NCBI GenBank assembly: GCA_964430935.1
Contig: CAYSHK010000083.1
Coordinates: forward strand, 1-50,913
Direction: 5' to 3'
Length of the DNA stretch: 50,913 bases
Source: Thermopetrobacter sp964430935
GTDB lineage: Bacteria; Pseudomonadota; Alphaproteobacteria; Rhizobiales; Aestuariivirgaceae
Numbering within the stretch: position 1 is the stretch's first letter; every line of letters starts with the position of its first letter. The translations under genes were made by a program, and so were the position numbers. The notes beneath the pieces were generated by a model. That model ran no database searches and was not told where the DNA came from. It saw only the letters and a list, made by a program, of their open reading frames with translations. Positions 27,745 to 36,106 of the stretch are shown in pieces.

Positions 27745-27801
27745 GATCTTCCCTCCGTTATTTCAGGATGCTTCGACGAAACGACCTTTCGCCGGACACT
27801 A

Positions 27802-28863
27802 TCAGGAACGCAGCATTTGCGAAATGCGGACAATTGCCTCTTCCAGACCGCTTTCCCGCGATACGGAGTTCCCCTCCGGCTCCAGCGCCTCCACTCCATC
27901 AGTCAACGAACGGATCAGTCCCCGTTCCTCCAGCCGGTCGCAGAACGCGTCCATGTCGCGCGGCGGAGAAAGGATCCCCAGTTCCGCCAGCCTGCGCAAC
28001 ACCCCCCGCCGGGCGGACCAGCGCGGCGCCAGCGGGCTGCGGGGAAGGCGATGCACCATGACCGGCCTGCCGGAACGCACGGCTTCCGCGATCATGGATG
28101 CCGAATCCGACGTGACCACGAAGGCGTCCGCCAGGGCGGGCAGAGCGCGATGGGGATTTTCCTTCCGCCCCTCGCGCCAGTAGTAGAAATAGCCGGGCCG
28201 TTTCAGAACCTCGTGCAGGGCGCGGGCCTGACGGACACCCGTGCGCGGCGAGGTCGAAACGATCCACGATCCGCCGACCCGACCCACCAGGGCGTTGACA
28301 GCCGCTCCCAGCCTGTGCGCCTCCCGCGCGTCGAAACGGATCGGCCAGCGCTCCCCGCCCACCAGCACCGCCACCCGCGGAGCGGGAAGGTCGGAGAACC
28401 GCTCCCGCCAGACCTCCAGATCCTCCGGCGGGGCGACGGAAACGGCCGGCGGCAGGTCCACCACCACCACGTTGTGCCGCCGCGGCAGGCCGTACTGGGC
28501 CGTGGTGATCACGAGATCGAACCAGTCGAGGGGCGCGCGGGGCCGCCCCAGCCACACCAGCCGGGGTCCTCCCCCCGCGGCATGGCGGATCCAGCGGGCG
28601 ACGGGAACGGAACGCCGCCCCACGCCGATCACCAGATCCGGCATCGCCCCCTCCTCCACCCGCCGCCGCGACGCTGCATCGAGCACGGCGGTTCCCGGCG
28701 GAATCAGAATGTTCGGAAGCAGGCGCAAAGCCCTGTAGGAAAGGGATTTTTCCACAACCTCGGCGTCATTGACGCCGGCCACGGCATGCGCAAGCGCCAG
28801 CACCTGCGCATTGTCTCCGGCGCGGGAGCCGGTCAGTGCCCATATGAGAGGCCGCCTCGGCAT
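27802..28863 (-). CDS. ELM1-like (DUF1022) glycosyltransferase-fold protein
   Basis: The 353-residue protein matches the mitochondrial-fission ELM1-like family common in alphaproteobacteria. Diagnostic blocks are WALTGSRAGDNAQVLALA, DLVIGVGRRSVPVARWIR, FDLVITTAQYGLPRRHNVV and VTSDSASMIAEAVRSGRPV, the last resembling a GT-B nucleotide-sugar site. The bacterial function is unknown. The start is the ATG at 28863 before PRRPLIW; upstream in-frame sequence is basic and unlikely to be coding. Confidence 0.82.
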   Translation of the reverse strand: MPRRPLIWALTGSRAGDNAQVLALAHAVAGVNDAEVVEKSLSYRALRLLPNILIPPGTAVLDAASRRRVEEGAMPDLVIGVGRRSVPVARWIRHAAGGGPRLVWLGRPRAPLDWFDLVITTAQYGLPRRHNVVVVDLPPAVSVAPPEDLEVWRERFSDLPAPRVAVLVGGERWPIRFDAREAHRLGAAVNALVGRVGGSWIVSTSPRTGVRQARALHEVLKRPGYFYYWREGRKENPHRALPALADAFVVTSDSASMIAEAVRSGRPVMVHRLPRSPLAPRWSARRGVLRRLAELGILSPPRDMDAFCDRLEERGLIRSLTDGVEALEPEGNSVSRESGLEEAIVRISQMLRS

Positions 28864-29465
28864 GGCCTCCGCAATAGCGCGAAACCATGCTCCGACCAAG
28901 CGTAAAACGGGACGCGGCCGCAAAAGCCCCACGGCCTCCCATCATGATGGCCGCAAGGGATGCGGAGAAAGGCCCCCGGACAAAAAACGCGGAATCGCCG
29001 CAAGGCAATTCCGCGCTTTTTGGTCGTCCCGTCTCCGGGTTGCGGAGTCTTCGGCACCGCACCCTTCCTCTTTCCGCGAGTCGGCACCCTCGCGGACGGG
29101 AATTGCAGGAGCCCGATGCCAAGCGCTCCCATTGTGCCGTCACCCTCGGGGACGATCACCATACGGAGCCGCCGCCTTTCCCGTCGCTTCCGCTTCCGGC
29201 ATTCCGGGCCCGCCCTCGTGGACGCACCCTCCTCGGGATGCACCCGACGGACCCGCCGGCTGCGGTGCTTCCGGTGGCGCCGGTTCCCGGATGCCGGCCG
29301 GTCCCCCGGCCCTCTCCGGAACCTTCCGGCTCCGTACGGGATTCATGCTGCATGACAATGGAGAAAATTGCAAATCGAATATCTGAATATCAACATTTCA
29401 TCCACAAAATACGTATATATGTCAGTATCATTTACCCATTGAATTCCCGTGGACAGCGGGATGCA
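28864..29465. other. 602-bp gap with bidirectional terminator and AT-rich patch
   Basis: No reading frame here has a ribosome site plus convincing composition. Near the left end is a strong hairpin flanked by A and T runs (28982-29021). Near the right end (about 29355-29440) the DNA is sharply AT-rich with TATATA-type sequences, as in a promoter. Between them lies GC-rich DNA of about 330 bp with many short repeats. A minus-strand RNA from the AT-rich patch to the terminator is possible. Confidence 0.4.
28982..29021. terminator. Bidirectional intrinsic terminator
   Basis: CGCGGAAT (28988-28995) pairs with ATTCCGCG (29008-29015) around 12 bases. Six As precede (28982-28987) and five Ts follow (29017-29021), so it can stop transcripts on both strands. 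The nearest upstream genes are more than 400 bp away on the minus strand and absent on the plus strand. Confidence 0.75.
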
Positions 29466-30089
29466 TCAACGCGGCGTGGCGGAGCCGACATAGAGGTAGC
29501 TGATGAACTTGGGACGGGGCATGGCATAGAAGCGGTCGCACCGGTCCACGCCGAAACCGCTTTCCCGGAGCAGGTGTTCGATGTCCCGGTTGAGATGGCA
29601 GCCGCCGGCGAGCGAGCGCCAGACGGGATTGGCGAGATCCTGGAAACGGGCGACCCGATGCTCGTGCGACTTTCCATGTTCGCAGAAGACCAGACGCCCG
29701 CCGGGCTTCAGAACGCGGCGGAATTCGGCAAGGGCCCGTTCGACGTCGGGAATGGAACAGCCGGTGAAGGTGAGCACGACGGTATCGACCGAAGCGTTCT
29801 CCATGGGCAGTTCCTCCGCGGAACGCTCCATGATCTCCACCGGAAACGGAACACCCTTCGCCCGCTCCCTGGCGAGACGGACGAGATCGCCGGAAGGGTC
29901 CACGCCGACGACGCGACGGACCCGGCTCGGATCGTAGTGCCGCAGGTTCAGGCCGGAACCGATGCCGGGTTCCAGAACCACGCCCTCCGCATGGGGCACG
30001 ATCTTCCGGCGGTTGCGGGACAGAACGGGCAGGGAACAGACGACATCCGTCAGCGGAGCCAGAAGAAGTTTCTCGTAGATGTTCCTCAT
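29466..30089 (-). CDS. Class I SAM-dependent methyltransferase
   Basis: The 207-residue protein has the SAM-binding glycine loop in VVLEPGIGSGLNLRHYDP, an acidic ribose-binding residue in VVGVDPS, and the post-loop RSAEELPMENASVDTVVLTFTGCSIPD. The closing LKPGGRLVFCEHG is typical of UbiE-like and phospholipid N-methyltransferase-like enzymes. The substrate is unknown. The start is the ATG at 30089; an upstream GTG at 30125 is possible. Confidence 0.82.
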   Translation of the reverse strand: MRNIYEKLLLAPLTDVVCSLPVLSRNRRKIVPHAEGVVLEPGIGSGLNLRHYDPSRVRRVVGVDPSGDLVRLARERAKGVPFPVEIMERSAEELPMENASVDTVVLTFTGCSIPDVERALAEFRRVLKPGGRLVFCEHGKSHEHRVARFQDLANPVWRSLAGGCHLNRDIEHLLRESGFGVDRCDRFYAMPRPKFISYLYVGSATPR

Positions 30090-30162
30090 CCTTCCATCAT
30101 ATCCGGAAGATGCGTTTCCGCACACGTCTCCCGCACGCCACGCGGATCACATCCGCGCGAAG

Positions 30163-30223
30163 AAAAAGGCCACCGCCCGCCGATGCGGAAGAGTGCACGT
30201 TCCGCATCCGGCAGGCGATGGCC
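30163..30223 (-). terminator. Extended intrinsic terminator downstream of the DUF2892 gene
   Basis: Read on the minus strand, a long stem forms from GGCCA (30223-30219) to TGGCC (30172-30168). Its inner 9-bp perfect core (GATGCGGAA/TTCCGCATC, 30182-30208) encloses a 9-base loop, and TTTTTCTT follows. A second perfect 12-bp inverted repeat (30225-30236 with 30269-30280) sits just upstream. Confidence 0.7.
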
Positions 30224-30332
30224 CCAGTCTTTTGCAAGCACCAGATCTGAGGGGAAGGAGGAAGGGAATGCAAAAGACTGCACGATCGTCAACCGTCAAC
30301 CCGTGACGAAAGTGAACGCCCCTCCGGCATCC

Positions 30333-30527
30333 CTAGCAGTTCTTGCAGGTATTGATGCCGAGGATCGCATTGATCGCGCACCAGCCGATGGCGCCCGTCG
30401 CCAGCGGCACGATGCCGACCCATCCTATCCAGCTGTAGTCGCCCTTGCCGAGAAGCGCCCAGGCGATGAGGGCCAGTCCGGCCACGACCCAGATGGCCCG
30501 CTGCGCAACACCCATGTTCTTCTTCAT
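30333..30527 (-). CDS. DUF2892 (YgaP transmembrane-like) small membrane protein
   Basis: The 64-residue protein has two hydrophobic segments (RAIWVVAGLALIAWALLG and IGWVGIVPLATGAIGWCAINAIL). It ends with the family's GINTCKNC, giving three cysteines (one in GWC). DUF2892 domains occur alone or fused to rhodanese in YgaP. GAGGAGG lies 6-7 bases before the ATG, a strong ribosome site. It diverges from the cysteine-rich C_GCAxxG_C_C gene across a region with a Fur-like box. Confidence 0.85.
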   Translation of the reverse strand: MKKNMGVAQRAIWVVAGLALIAWALLGKGDYSWIGWVGIVPLATGAIGWCAINAILGINTCKNC

Positions 30528-30648
30528 GACGACCTCCTCATGAATCACTGCGTCGACCGAACTTCCTCATGTCGAACGGTCCGCCCCCGCGACTTCCACC
30601 GTGACGATACCCCGGGGACCCGGACACATCAGTGATCATGTCACACAT

Positions 30649-30667
30649 GCAAATGATTATCATTAAA
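30649..30667. promoter_or_regulatory. Fur-box-like palindrome
   Basis: The core AATGATTATCATT is an exact 6-1-6 palindrome, and the 19-base window matches the classical Fur consensus at 14 positions. It lies in the divergent gap between the DUF2892 gene and the cysteine-rich gene at 30793. Another small palindrome, GTGA-N5-TCAC, is at 30632-30644. In alphaproteobacteria Fur may act as Mur, so iron or manganese could be the signal. Confidence 0.6.
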
Positions 30668-30792
30668 TGGTAATGCCGTCGGCTTGCGCCGCCGGGGCGG
30701 CAGGTTCATATTCAGCTCACCTGATATTCACTTCCACATGGCTGCATGCCGCGGCTTCCAAAAAAGTCCATGAAAAACGGGAGGAAGAATCC

Positions 30793-31305
30793 ATGCACGG
30801 CAAGGTGGAGCGTTCGCAGGCGGAGAAGGAGGCGCTCGCTGAGGAAGCCTGGCAGAGAGCCCTGAACTACGAACTGGAATTCGGCTGCTGTCCCCAGTGC
30901 GTGCTTTCCGTGGTGCAGGAGCTGCTGGGCGGCGTCTCGGACGAGCTCGTCAAGGCCTCGCATGGCCTCTCCGGCGGCGGCGCACTGGAGGGCAAGGGGG
31001 CATGCGGCGCACTGACCGGTGGTCTGATCGCCCTGTCCACGCGGACCGGGCGCGACAGGGACAAGCTGCACAGGGGGCGCGGCATGAAGAACTTCCAGAT
31101 CGGCAGGGAGCTGGCCGAGGAATTCGAGAAGGAGTTCGGCGGCTTCACATGCGAAGATCTTCAGCGGGCGTTCACCGGGCGTACCTACGACATGTGGAAA
31201 CCGGAGGAATACAAGGCCTTTTCCGACGCGCGCGGCCCGAAATGCGCCCTCGCCACCGCCTGGGTGACGAAATGGGTGGTCCGCAGGCTGCTCGAAACCG
31301 AGTGA
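30793..31305 (+). CDS. C_GCAxxG_C_C family (putative redox-active) protein
   Basis: The 170-residue soluble protein has six cysteines: C32, C33 and C36 in FGCCPQCV, C71 in GKGACGALTGGLIAL, C120 in GGFTCEDL and C151 in GPKCALA. This spacing is that of the C_GCAxxG_C_C family, predicted to be redox-active or metal-binding and often encoded near iron-sulfur or metal functions. GGGAGGAAG lies about eight bases upstream of the ATG. The Fur-like box in front suggests metal control. Confidence 0.82.
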   Translation: MHGKVERSQAEKEALAEEAWQRALNYELEFGCCPQCVLSVVQELLGGVSDELVKASHGLSGGGALEGKGACGALTGGLIALSTRTGRDRDKLHRGRGMKNFQIGRELAEEFEKEFGGFTCEDLQRAFTGRTYDMWKPEEYKAFSDARGPKCALATAWVTKWVVRRLLETE

Positions 31306-31375
31306 GCGGACGACGCCGACAGCATCATCCGGCCCGGCGTCGAGCAGGCACCGGGAGCGCGGAGGAAAGGCGCAT

Positions 31376-32812
31376 TCACCTCTTCCCGGAAACGGTCCGC
31401 AGACGGCTCTGCAACAACGGTATCAGATCCCGCGTCATCGCCGCCAGGGGCTTCTCCCCCATGTCCAGGCGCAGCTTCCGCACGGCGCTGCGCGTCTCCT
31501 CGGTCACGATTCCGTCGACGGTCCCCGGCTCGTAACCGGCACGCTGCAGCAGATATTCCACTTCCAGCAGCTCCTCGCCCATGAGCGGACCGCGCGCATC
31601 CGTCCGGCCTCCGCCGCGTCCCCGCCCCGGAACCGTTTTCTCGACCACTTCGGCGGGATGCGACGTCGCGGTGATCTCCTGACTGCCCGTGCCACTCATG
31701 CCTGCGAACTGGATCCGCGCGGCCTCCTCCGCCAGCAGCCGCAGCATGTAGGGCGTCGCGGTCGCCACGGGCATCAGCCCGTTGCGTTTGCGGAACATCA
31801 GGATCGCCTGTCGCGTTCTGTGGCCCAGGATGCCGTCCACCGGCCCCGCGTCGTATCCGGCCCGGTTCAGCAGCATCTGCAGCTGCCGAACCTTCACCTT
31901 TCCCGTAATGATCCGGCTGCGGGAGAGAACGCGCGCCTCGCGTGCGAAGGCGGCCGCGGGAACGCCGATATTGGCGATGTAGATGCCCTCCTTCACGCTT
32001 CCGCCGCCGGAAACCGAGGCCCCCTCGCTCAGCCGATGGTTCTGGGTACCCACATTCATGCCGACCACGACGGGGCCGCGCGGCGTGTCCATGAGCAGCG
32101 GCGCACCGGAGGACCCCTTGTAGGTGTCGCAGGTGTAGTAGAGCACCTCGCCACCCGAGACGGCCTTCCTCATGCTCCGGGTGTAGCGGTTGTCCACGAT
32201 GCGGCAGTTCGGCGAGTAGAGGAGACCGTCGAGCTTTCTGTCGCCATGAATGCCGACGATGTAGAGACGCCCCTCGCGGCCCGCTTTGCGCAGGGTCTCC
32301 CGCGACACGCCGCGCACGGGAAGGGAACGGCCGCAGATCGGCTGCGCCAGGCGGATCAGCGCCCAGTCGTTGCCGCCGGTGCGGGTCTCCATCACCGTGC
32401 GTCCGTTGAGGCCGCTGACGATCTGGTTCCGGATGAGGGTGTCGTCGTCGCTGTTCCAGCCGCGGAAGACGCCGGCCTTGCGCCGCACCCTGTGTCCCTT
32501 CCAGTAGCCCAGCCTGAACACGGCCCCCCGGAGGATGGGCTCCGGATAGCGGTCCGGAACCGCCGAGATGCAATGCGCCGCGGTGGCGATGAGATCCCGG
32601 CCGACGCAGAAGGCCGTGCAATAGTTGACCTTCCTCCTGCCGTTTATGTGGATTGGCAAGGCCAGAAGACCAATCTGCCCGGCAAGCCGCCCATGGCTCT
32701 CCGGAAGCACGATTCTGTCATCCTTGCCGAGGACGGTGGCGGACGCACTTCCCGACGCCACCGCCATAGCGGCAAAAATTCCAGCGAAAACAGTTAGTTG
32801 CAGACCTCTCAT
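31376..32812 (-). CDS. Secreted trypsin-like serine protease with two peptidoglycan-binding modules
   Basis: The 478-residue precursor has a signal peptide (about residues 1-25) and a trypsin-like domain. Its triad is complete: H80 in ATAAHC, D149 in NDWALIRL and S235 in YKGSSGAPLL. Two PG_binding_1-like units follow, at about residues 306-346 (RQLQMLLNRAGYDAGPVDG) and 414-452 (VEYLLQRAGYEPGTVDG). A periplasmic protease docked on the cell wall is the likely role. It diverges from the aminotransferase gene across about 250 bp. Confidence 0.85.
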   Translation of the reverse strand: MRGLQLTVFAGIFAAMAVASGSASATVLGKDDRIVLPESHGRLAGQIGLLALPIHINGRRKVNYCTAFCVGRDLIATAAHCISAVPDRYPEPILRGAVFRLGYWKGHRVRRKAGVFRGWNSDDDTLIRNQIVSGLNGRTVMETRTGGNDWALIRLAQPICGRSLPVRGVSRETLRKAGREGRLYIVGIHGDRKLDGLLYSPNCRIVDNRYTRSMRKAVSGGEVLYYTCDTYKGSSGAPLLMDTPRGPVVVGMNVGTQNHRLSEGASVSGGGSVKEGIYIANIGVPAAAFAREARVLSRSRIITGKVKVRQLQMLLNRAGYDAGPVDGILGHRTRQAILMFRKRNGLMPVATATPYMLRLLAEEAARIQFAGMSGTGSQEITATSHPAEVVEKTVPGRGRGGGRTDARGPLMGEELLEVEYLLQRAGYEPGTVDGIVTEETRSAVRKLRLDMGEKPLAAMTRDLIPLLQSRLRTVSGKR

Positions 32813-33059
32813 CTCCCCACCACCCCGTTCAGACGGTTTCCGCAGCCCCGGGGACGGAATGACGAATCATTCTCATACAACTCTCTACACCACCAAGCGT
32901 TGGTGCTTCAAGGTCATATTCAATCATTGCATGCCTAAACATATGGTTGAAAAACATTGCCTGTAGATTTCAACAGGAATGCACTCATTGGGAGGTGGAC
33001 GCCCCCACCCGCGGCGTTAAACTGCCCCGGATACGACACACGAGCGACAAGAACCCGCC

Positions 33060-34292
33060 ATGCCTCCGACCCTTGACACGGATTTCGCGAGAAGCTGCTT
33101 TCCCGCCTTTTCCGAGCCCTCCCTGGAGAACCGCCCCTTCTTCGAGAACGCCGGCGGATCCTACGCCTGCGGTCCGGTCGTCGAGCGTCTCGAACGCTTC
33201 TACAGGGCCAACAAGGTCCAGCCATACGGTCCCTTTCCCGCGTCGGCGGAGGCGGGACGGCTGATGGACGAAGGCCGGTCACGGCTCGCCGCGCTCCTGA
33301 ATGTCCCGGTGGAGGAGCTGACCATCGGTCCCTCCACTTCGCAGAACACCTACGTGCTGGCCCACGCCCTCGCCGGAGATCTGCGGCCGGGCGACGAGAT
33401 CATTGTCACCGACCAGGACCACGAAGCGAACTCCGGCTGCTGGCGCAGGCTGGCCGAAACGGGCGCCGTCGTGCACGAATGGAGGATAGATCCGGAAACC
33501 GGGTTGCTGGACATCGCCGCCCTGGAGACCCTCCTCGGGCCGCGCACCCGTCTCGTGGCCTTCCCCCACTGTTCCAATATTGTCGGACACTTCAATAATG
33601 TCGAACGGATATGCGAACTGGCGCATGCCGCCGGCGCGATCGCGGTGGTGGACGGGGTCTCCTTCGCTCCGCACGGCCTCCCCGACATCGCGGCCACGGG
33701 CGCGGACGTCTATCTCTTCTCGACGTACAAGACCTACGGTCCCCATCAGGGCGTCATGGCGGTGCGGCGCGAACTTCTGGAGCGGCTCCCGAACCAGGGC
33801 CACTGGTTCAACGACACGCATCCGGAGAAGCGCCTCGCTCCGGCCGGACCGGACCATGCGCAGGTGGCGGCGCTTGCGGGCATCGCCGACTACTGGGACA
33901 TGCTGCATGCCCACCATTTCGGAGAAGGGGATACCCCTCCCCCGCGCAGGGCCGCCGATATCGCCGCATTGTTCCGCAACCACGAGGAAAGGCTCATGGA
34001 GCCGCTGCTGGAATTCCTGGACGGGCGCGACGACGCACGGCTCATCGGTCCGTCTTCGCCGCGGGAACGTGCCCCGACCATCGCCCTGGACACCCGGCGT
34101 CCGCCACTGGAGATCGCGCGGGATCTGGCGGAGCTGGGCATCATGGCCGGAGCGGGCGACTTCTACGCCGTCCGCACGCTGCGTGCGCTCGGCATCGATC
34201 CGGAAAGAGGCGTCCTGCGCCTCTCCTTCGTCCATTACACGACGGAATCGGAAATCGACCAGCTCATAGCCGCGCTCGAGACCACGCTCTGA
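33060..34292 (+). CDS. Class V aminotransferase / cysteine-desulfurase-like PLP enzyme
   Basis: The 410-residue enzyme has fold-type I features. The PLP-stacking histidine region is DQDHEANSGCWRRLA (H121), the ring-nitrogen aspartate is in VVDGVSFAPHG (D198), and the Schiff-base lysine is K224 in YLFSTYKTYGPHQG. The N-terminal PFFENAGGSYACGPV and C-terminal LRLSFVHYTTESEID resemble SufS/CsdA-like and isopenicillin-epimerase-like groups. I see no clear catalytic-cysteine loop of SufS/IscS, so desulfurase activity is uncertain. Confidence 0.83.
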   Translation: MPPTLDTDFARSCFPAFSEPSLENRPFFENAGGSYACGPVVERLERFYRANKVQPYGPFPASAEAGRLMDEGRSRLAALLNVPVEELTIGPSTSQNTYVLAHALAGDLRPGDEIIVTDQDHEANSGCWRRLAETGAVVHEWRIDPETGLLDIAALETLLGPRTRLVAFPHCSNIVGHFNNVERICELAHAAGAIAVVDGVSFAPHGLPDIAATGADVYLFSTYKTYGPHQGVMAVRRELLERLPNQGHWFNDTHPEKRLAPAGPDHAQVAALAGIADYWDMLHAHHFGEGDTPPPRRAADIAALFRNHEERLMEPLLEFLDGRDDARLIGPSSPRERAPTIALDTRRPPLEIARDLAELGIMAGAGDFYAVRTLRALGIDPERGVLRLSFVHYTTESEIDQLIAALETTL

Positions 34293-34305
34293 TCGCGCCG
34301 CGGCC

Positions 34306-34995
34306 TCAGGCCGACTCGGCCATCCGCGACAGCCGCCGCGCGTCGGCCAGCTCCACGACCCCGCGGCGCAACCGCACCAGCCCTTCGCGCTCGAAGGATT
34401 TCAGCAACCGCGAAACCGCCTCGCGCGTGGACCCAACCTCCGCCGCGATCTCCTGATGCGTCATGGTCACCTCGCCGTTCTCCCCGCCACGCTTGACGAG
34501 GAACGCGGCAAGACGCCTGTCGAGACGCGAGAAGGCCACCTCCCCCACCAGCCCGATGAGATCCTGCAGCCGGATGGCGAACGACGAGAAGACGAACCTG
34601 CGGAACACGGTGGAGGCGGCCAGCAGCTCGGCGAACACGGCCGAAGGGATCACCAGGGCCTCCACCTCCGTCTCCGTGGCGCCCTCCGCGTCGTATTCGC
34701 TCTCCGACATCAGGGCCGCCGTCGTCAGGACGCAGGACTGACCCGGCTCCACCCGATAGAGCAGGATTTCGCGTCCGGTTTCCGAGGTGAGCGTGATGCG
34801 CGCCGCGCCTTTCAGCACCACAAGGTAGTTCTCGCAGAGATCTCCCGGCCGGAACAGGGTCGCCCCCGCCGGCATGTGCACCACCCGGGCGTTCTCCTCC
34901 AGACGCCGGCGCGCTTCCGGTTCCATCCCGGCCAGCGCCTCGGCCGCCGGAGGACACTGCGCAATCTTCTCGAACAGATTTTCCGTCATGCCCAT
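34306..34995 (-). CDS. Crp/Fnr-family transcription regulator
   Basis: The 229-residue protein has an N-terminal cyclic-nucleotide-type beta barrel (GATLFRPGDLCENYLVVLKGAARI) and a C-terminal winged helix (MTHQEIAAEVGSTREAVSRLLKSFEREGLV). The N-terminal cysteine cluster that holds the FNR iron-sulfur centre is absent, so it is not an oxygen-sensing FNR of the classical kind. It lies about 75 bp downstream of the ferredoxin-reductase gene on the same strand. The start may be 34995 or 34989. Confidence 0.87.
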   Translation of the reverse strand: MGMTENLFEKIAQCPPAAEALAGMEPEARRRLEENARVVHMPAGATLFRPGDLCENYLVVLKGAARITLTSETGREILLYRVEPGQSCVLTTAALMSESEYDAEGATETEVEALVIPSAVFAELLAASTVFRRFVFSSFAIRLQDLIGLVGEVAFSRLDRRLAAFLVKRGGENGEVTMTHQEIAAEVGSTREAVSRLLKSFEREGLVRLRRGVVELADARRLSRMAESA

Positions 34996-35070
34996 GATGA
35001 TGGACGCTCGCTTGCGCCGGTGCAAGGACCGTCCACCCCTTCCCCTCAGGTTTCCTTCCCCGGCCCGGAT

Positions 35071-36105
35071 CTATTTCCGCCCGAGCCTTTCCGCCAGAAT
35101 TTCCGACGACGTGCTGTGCACGAATGCATGATGTTCGCCGGGACGCACGTAGCGCACCGCCTTCTGCGCCATCAGGGCCGCCTCATGGAATCCGGAGAGG
35201 ATGAGCTTCAGCTTGCCCGGATAGACGCAGACGTCTCCGATCGCGAAGACGCCCGGCACGCTGGTCTCGAACGCCTCGGTGTCGACGCGGATGCGGCCGC
35301 CCTCCATCTCCAGCCCCCACTCGGCCACGGGTCCCAGTTTACCGGAAAGCCCGAAGAACAGAAGCAGAGTGTCGGCCGGCAGCTCGAATTCCTCGCCCCC
35401 GTGGGCCGCGCGCACGGCGCGCAGCATGCCCCCTTCGCCGGACAGGCCGCGGATCTGGCCCAGCCGGAATTCCATTTCGCCGGCCTTCACCATCCCCTTC
35501 ATGCGGCGCACGCTCTCCGGCGCCGCCCTGAATTCCGGCCGCCGGTGCAGAAGGGTCAGCCGCTCCGCGAGGGGGGCCAGCTCGATGGCCCAGTCCAGGG
35601 CGGAATCCCCGCCACCGGCGACCACGATACGCCGACCACGGAAGGCTTCGACATCCTTCACGGAAAAGAAGACCGAACGTCCCTCGTAGTCTTCCAGGCC
35701 CTTCAGGGGCGGTTTCTTCGGCTCGATGGAACCGCCGCCGGCGGCAACCACCACCACGCGCGCGAGGAAGGTCAGGCCCGATGCCGTACGCACGCGGAAG
35801 CCTCCGTCTTCGAGGCGTTCCAGCTCCCTGGCCGCCTCGCCGAAATGGAAGACGGGCTCGAAGGGCGCCGCCTGCTCCAGCAGGCGCTCCGCCAGTTCGC
35901 GTCCGGTGATGCGCGGATGGGCCGGAATGTCGTAGATCGGTTTCTGTGGATAGAGCTCCACGCACTGCCCCCCGGCATGGGGAAGCACGTCCACCAGATG
36001 GGCGCGCACGCCGGCCATGCCCAGCTGGAAGGCGGCGAAAAGCCCCGCCGGTCCCGCACCGACGATGAGAGCCTCCGTCTCGAGCTGGCCTCCGCTACGC
36101 GTCAT
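35071..36105 (-). CDS. Ferredoxin-NADP reductase, thioredoxin-reductase-like type
   Basis: The 344-residue flavoprotein has an FAD-binding GxGxxG (LIVGAGPAGLFAAFQLG), an NADPH-binding IVVAGGGDSALDWAIEL, and the closing FAD block VPGVFAIGDVCVYPGKLKLILSGFHEAALMA. The redox-active CxxC of thioredoxin reductases is missing, which marks the TrxR-like ferredoxin-NADP reductases. It starts one base after the ferredoxin stop, so the two probably form an NADPH-ferredoxin electron chain. Confidence 0.9.
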   Translation of the reverse strand: MTRSGGQLETEALIVGAGPAGLFAAFQLGMAGVRAHLVDVLPHAGGQCVELYPQKPIYDIPAHPRITGRELAERLLEQAAPFEPVFHFGEAARELERLEDGGFRVRTASGLTFLARVVVVAAGGGSIEPKKPPLKGLEDYEGRSVFFSVKDVEAFRGRRIVVAGGGDSALDWAIELAPLAERLTLLHRRPEFRAAPESVRRMKGMVKAGEMEFRLGQIRGLSGEGGMLRAVRAAHGGEEFELPADTLLLFFGLSGKLGPVAEWGLEMEGGRIRVDTEAFETSVPGVFAIGDVCVYPGKLKLILSGFHEAALMAQKAVRYVRPGEHHAFVHSTSSEILAERLGRK

Positions 36106-36106
36106 G

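Noticed and set aside
28769..29386. Several overlapping open frames on both strands in the 600-bp gap
   Set aside because: All are proline/arginine-rich without start signals or family features, and they cross a bidirectional terminator.
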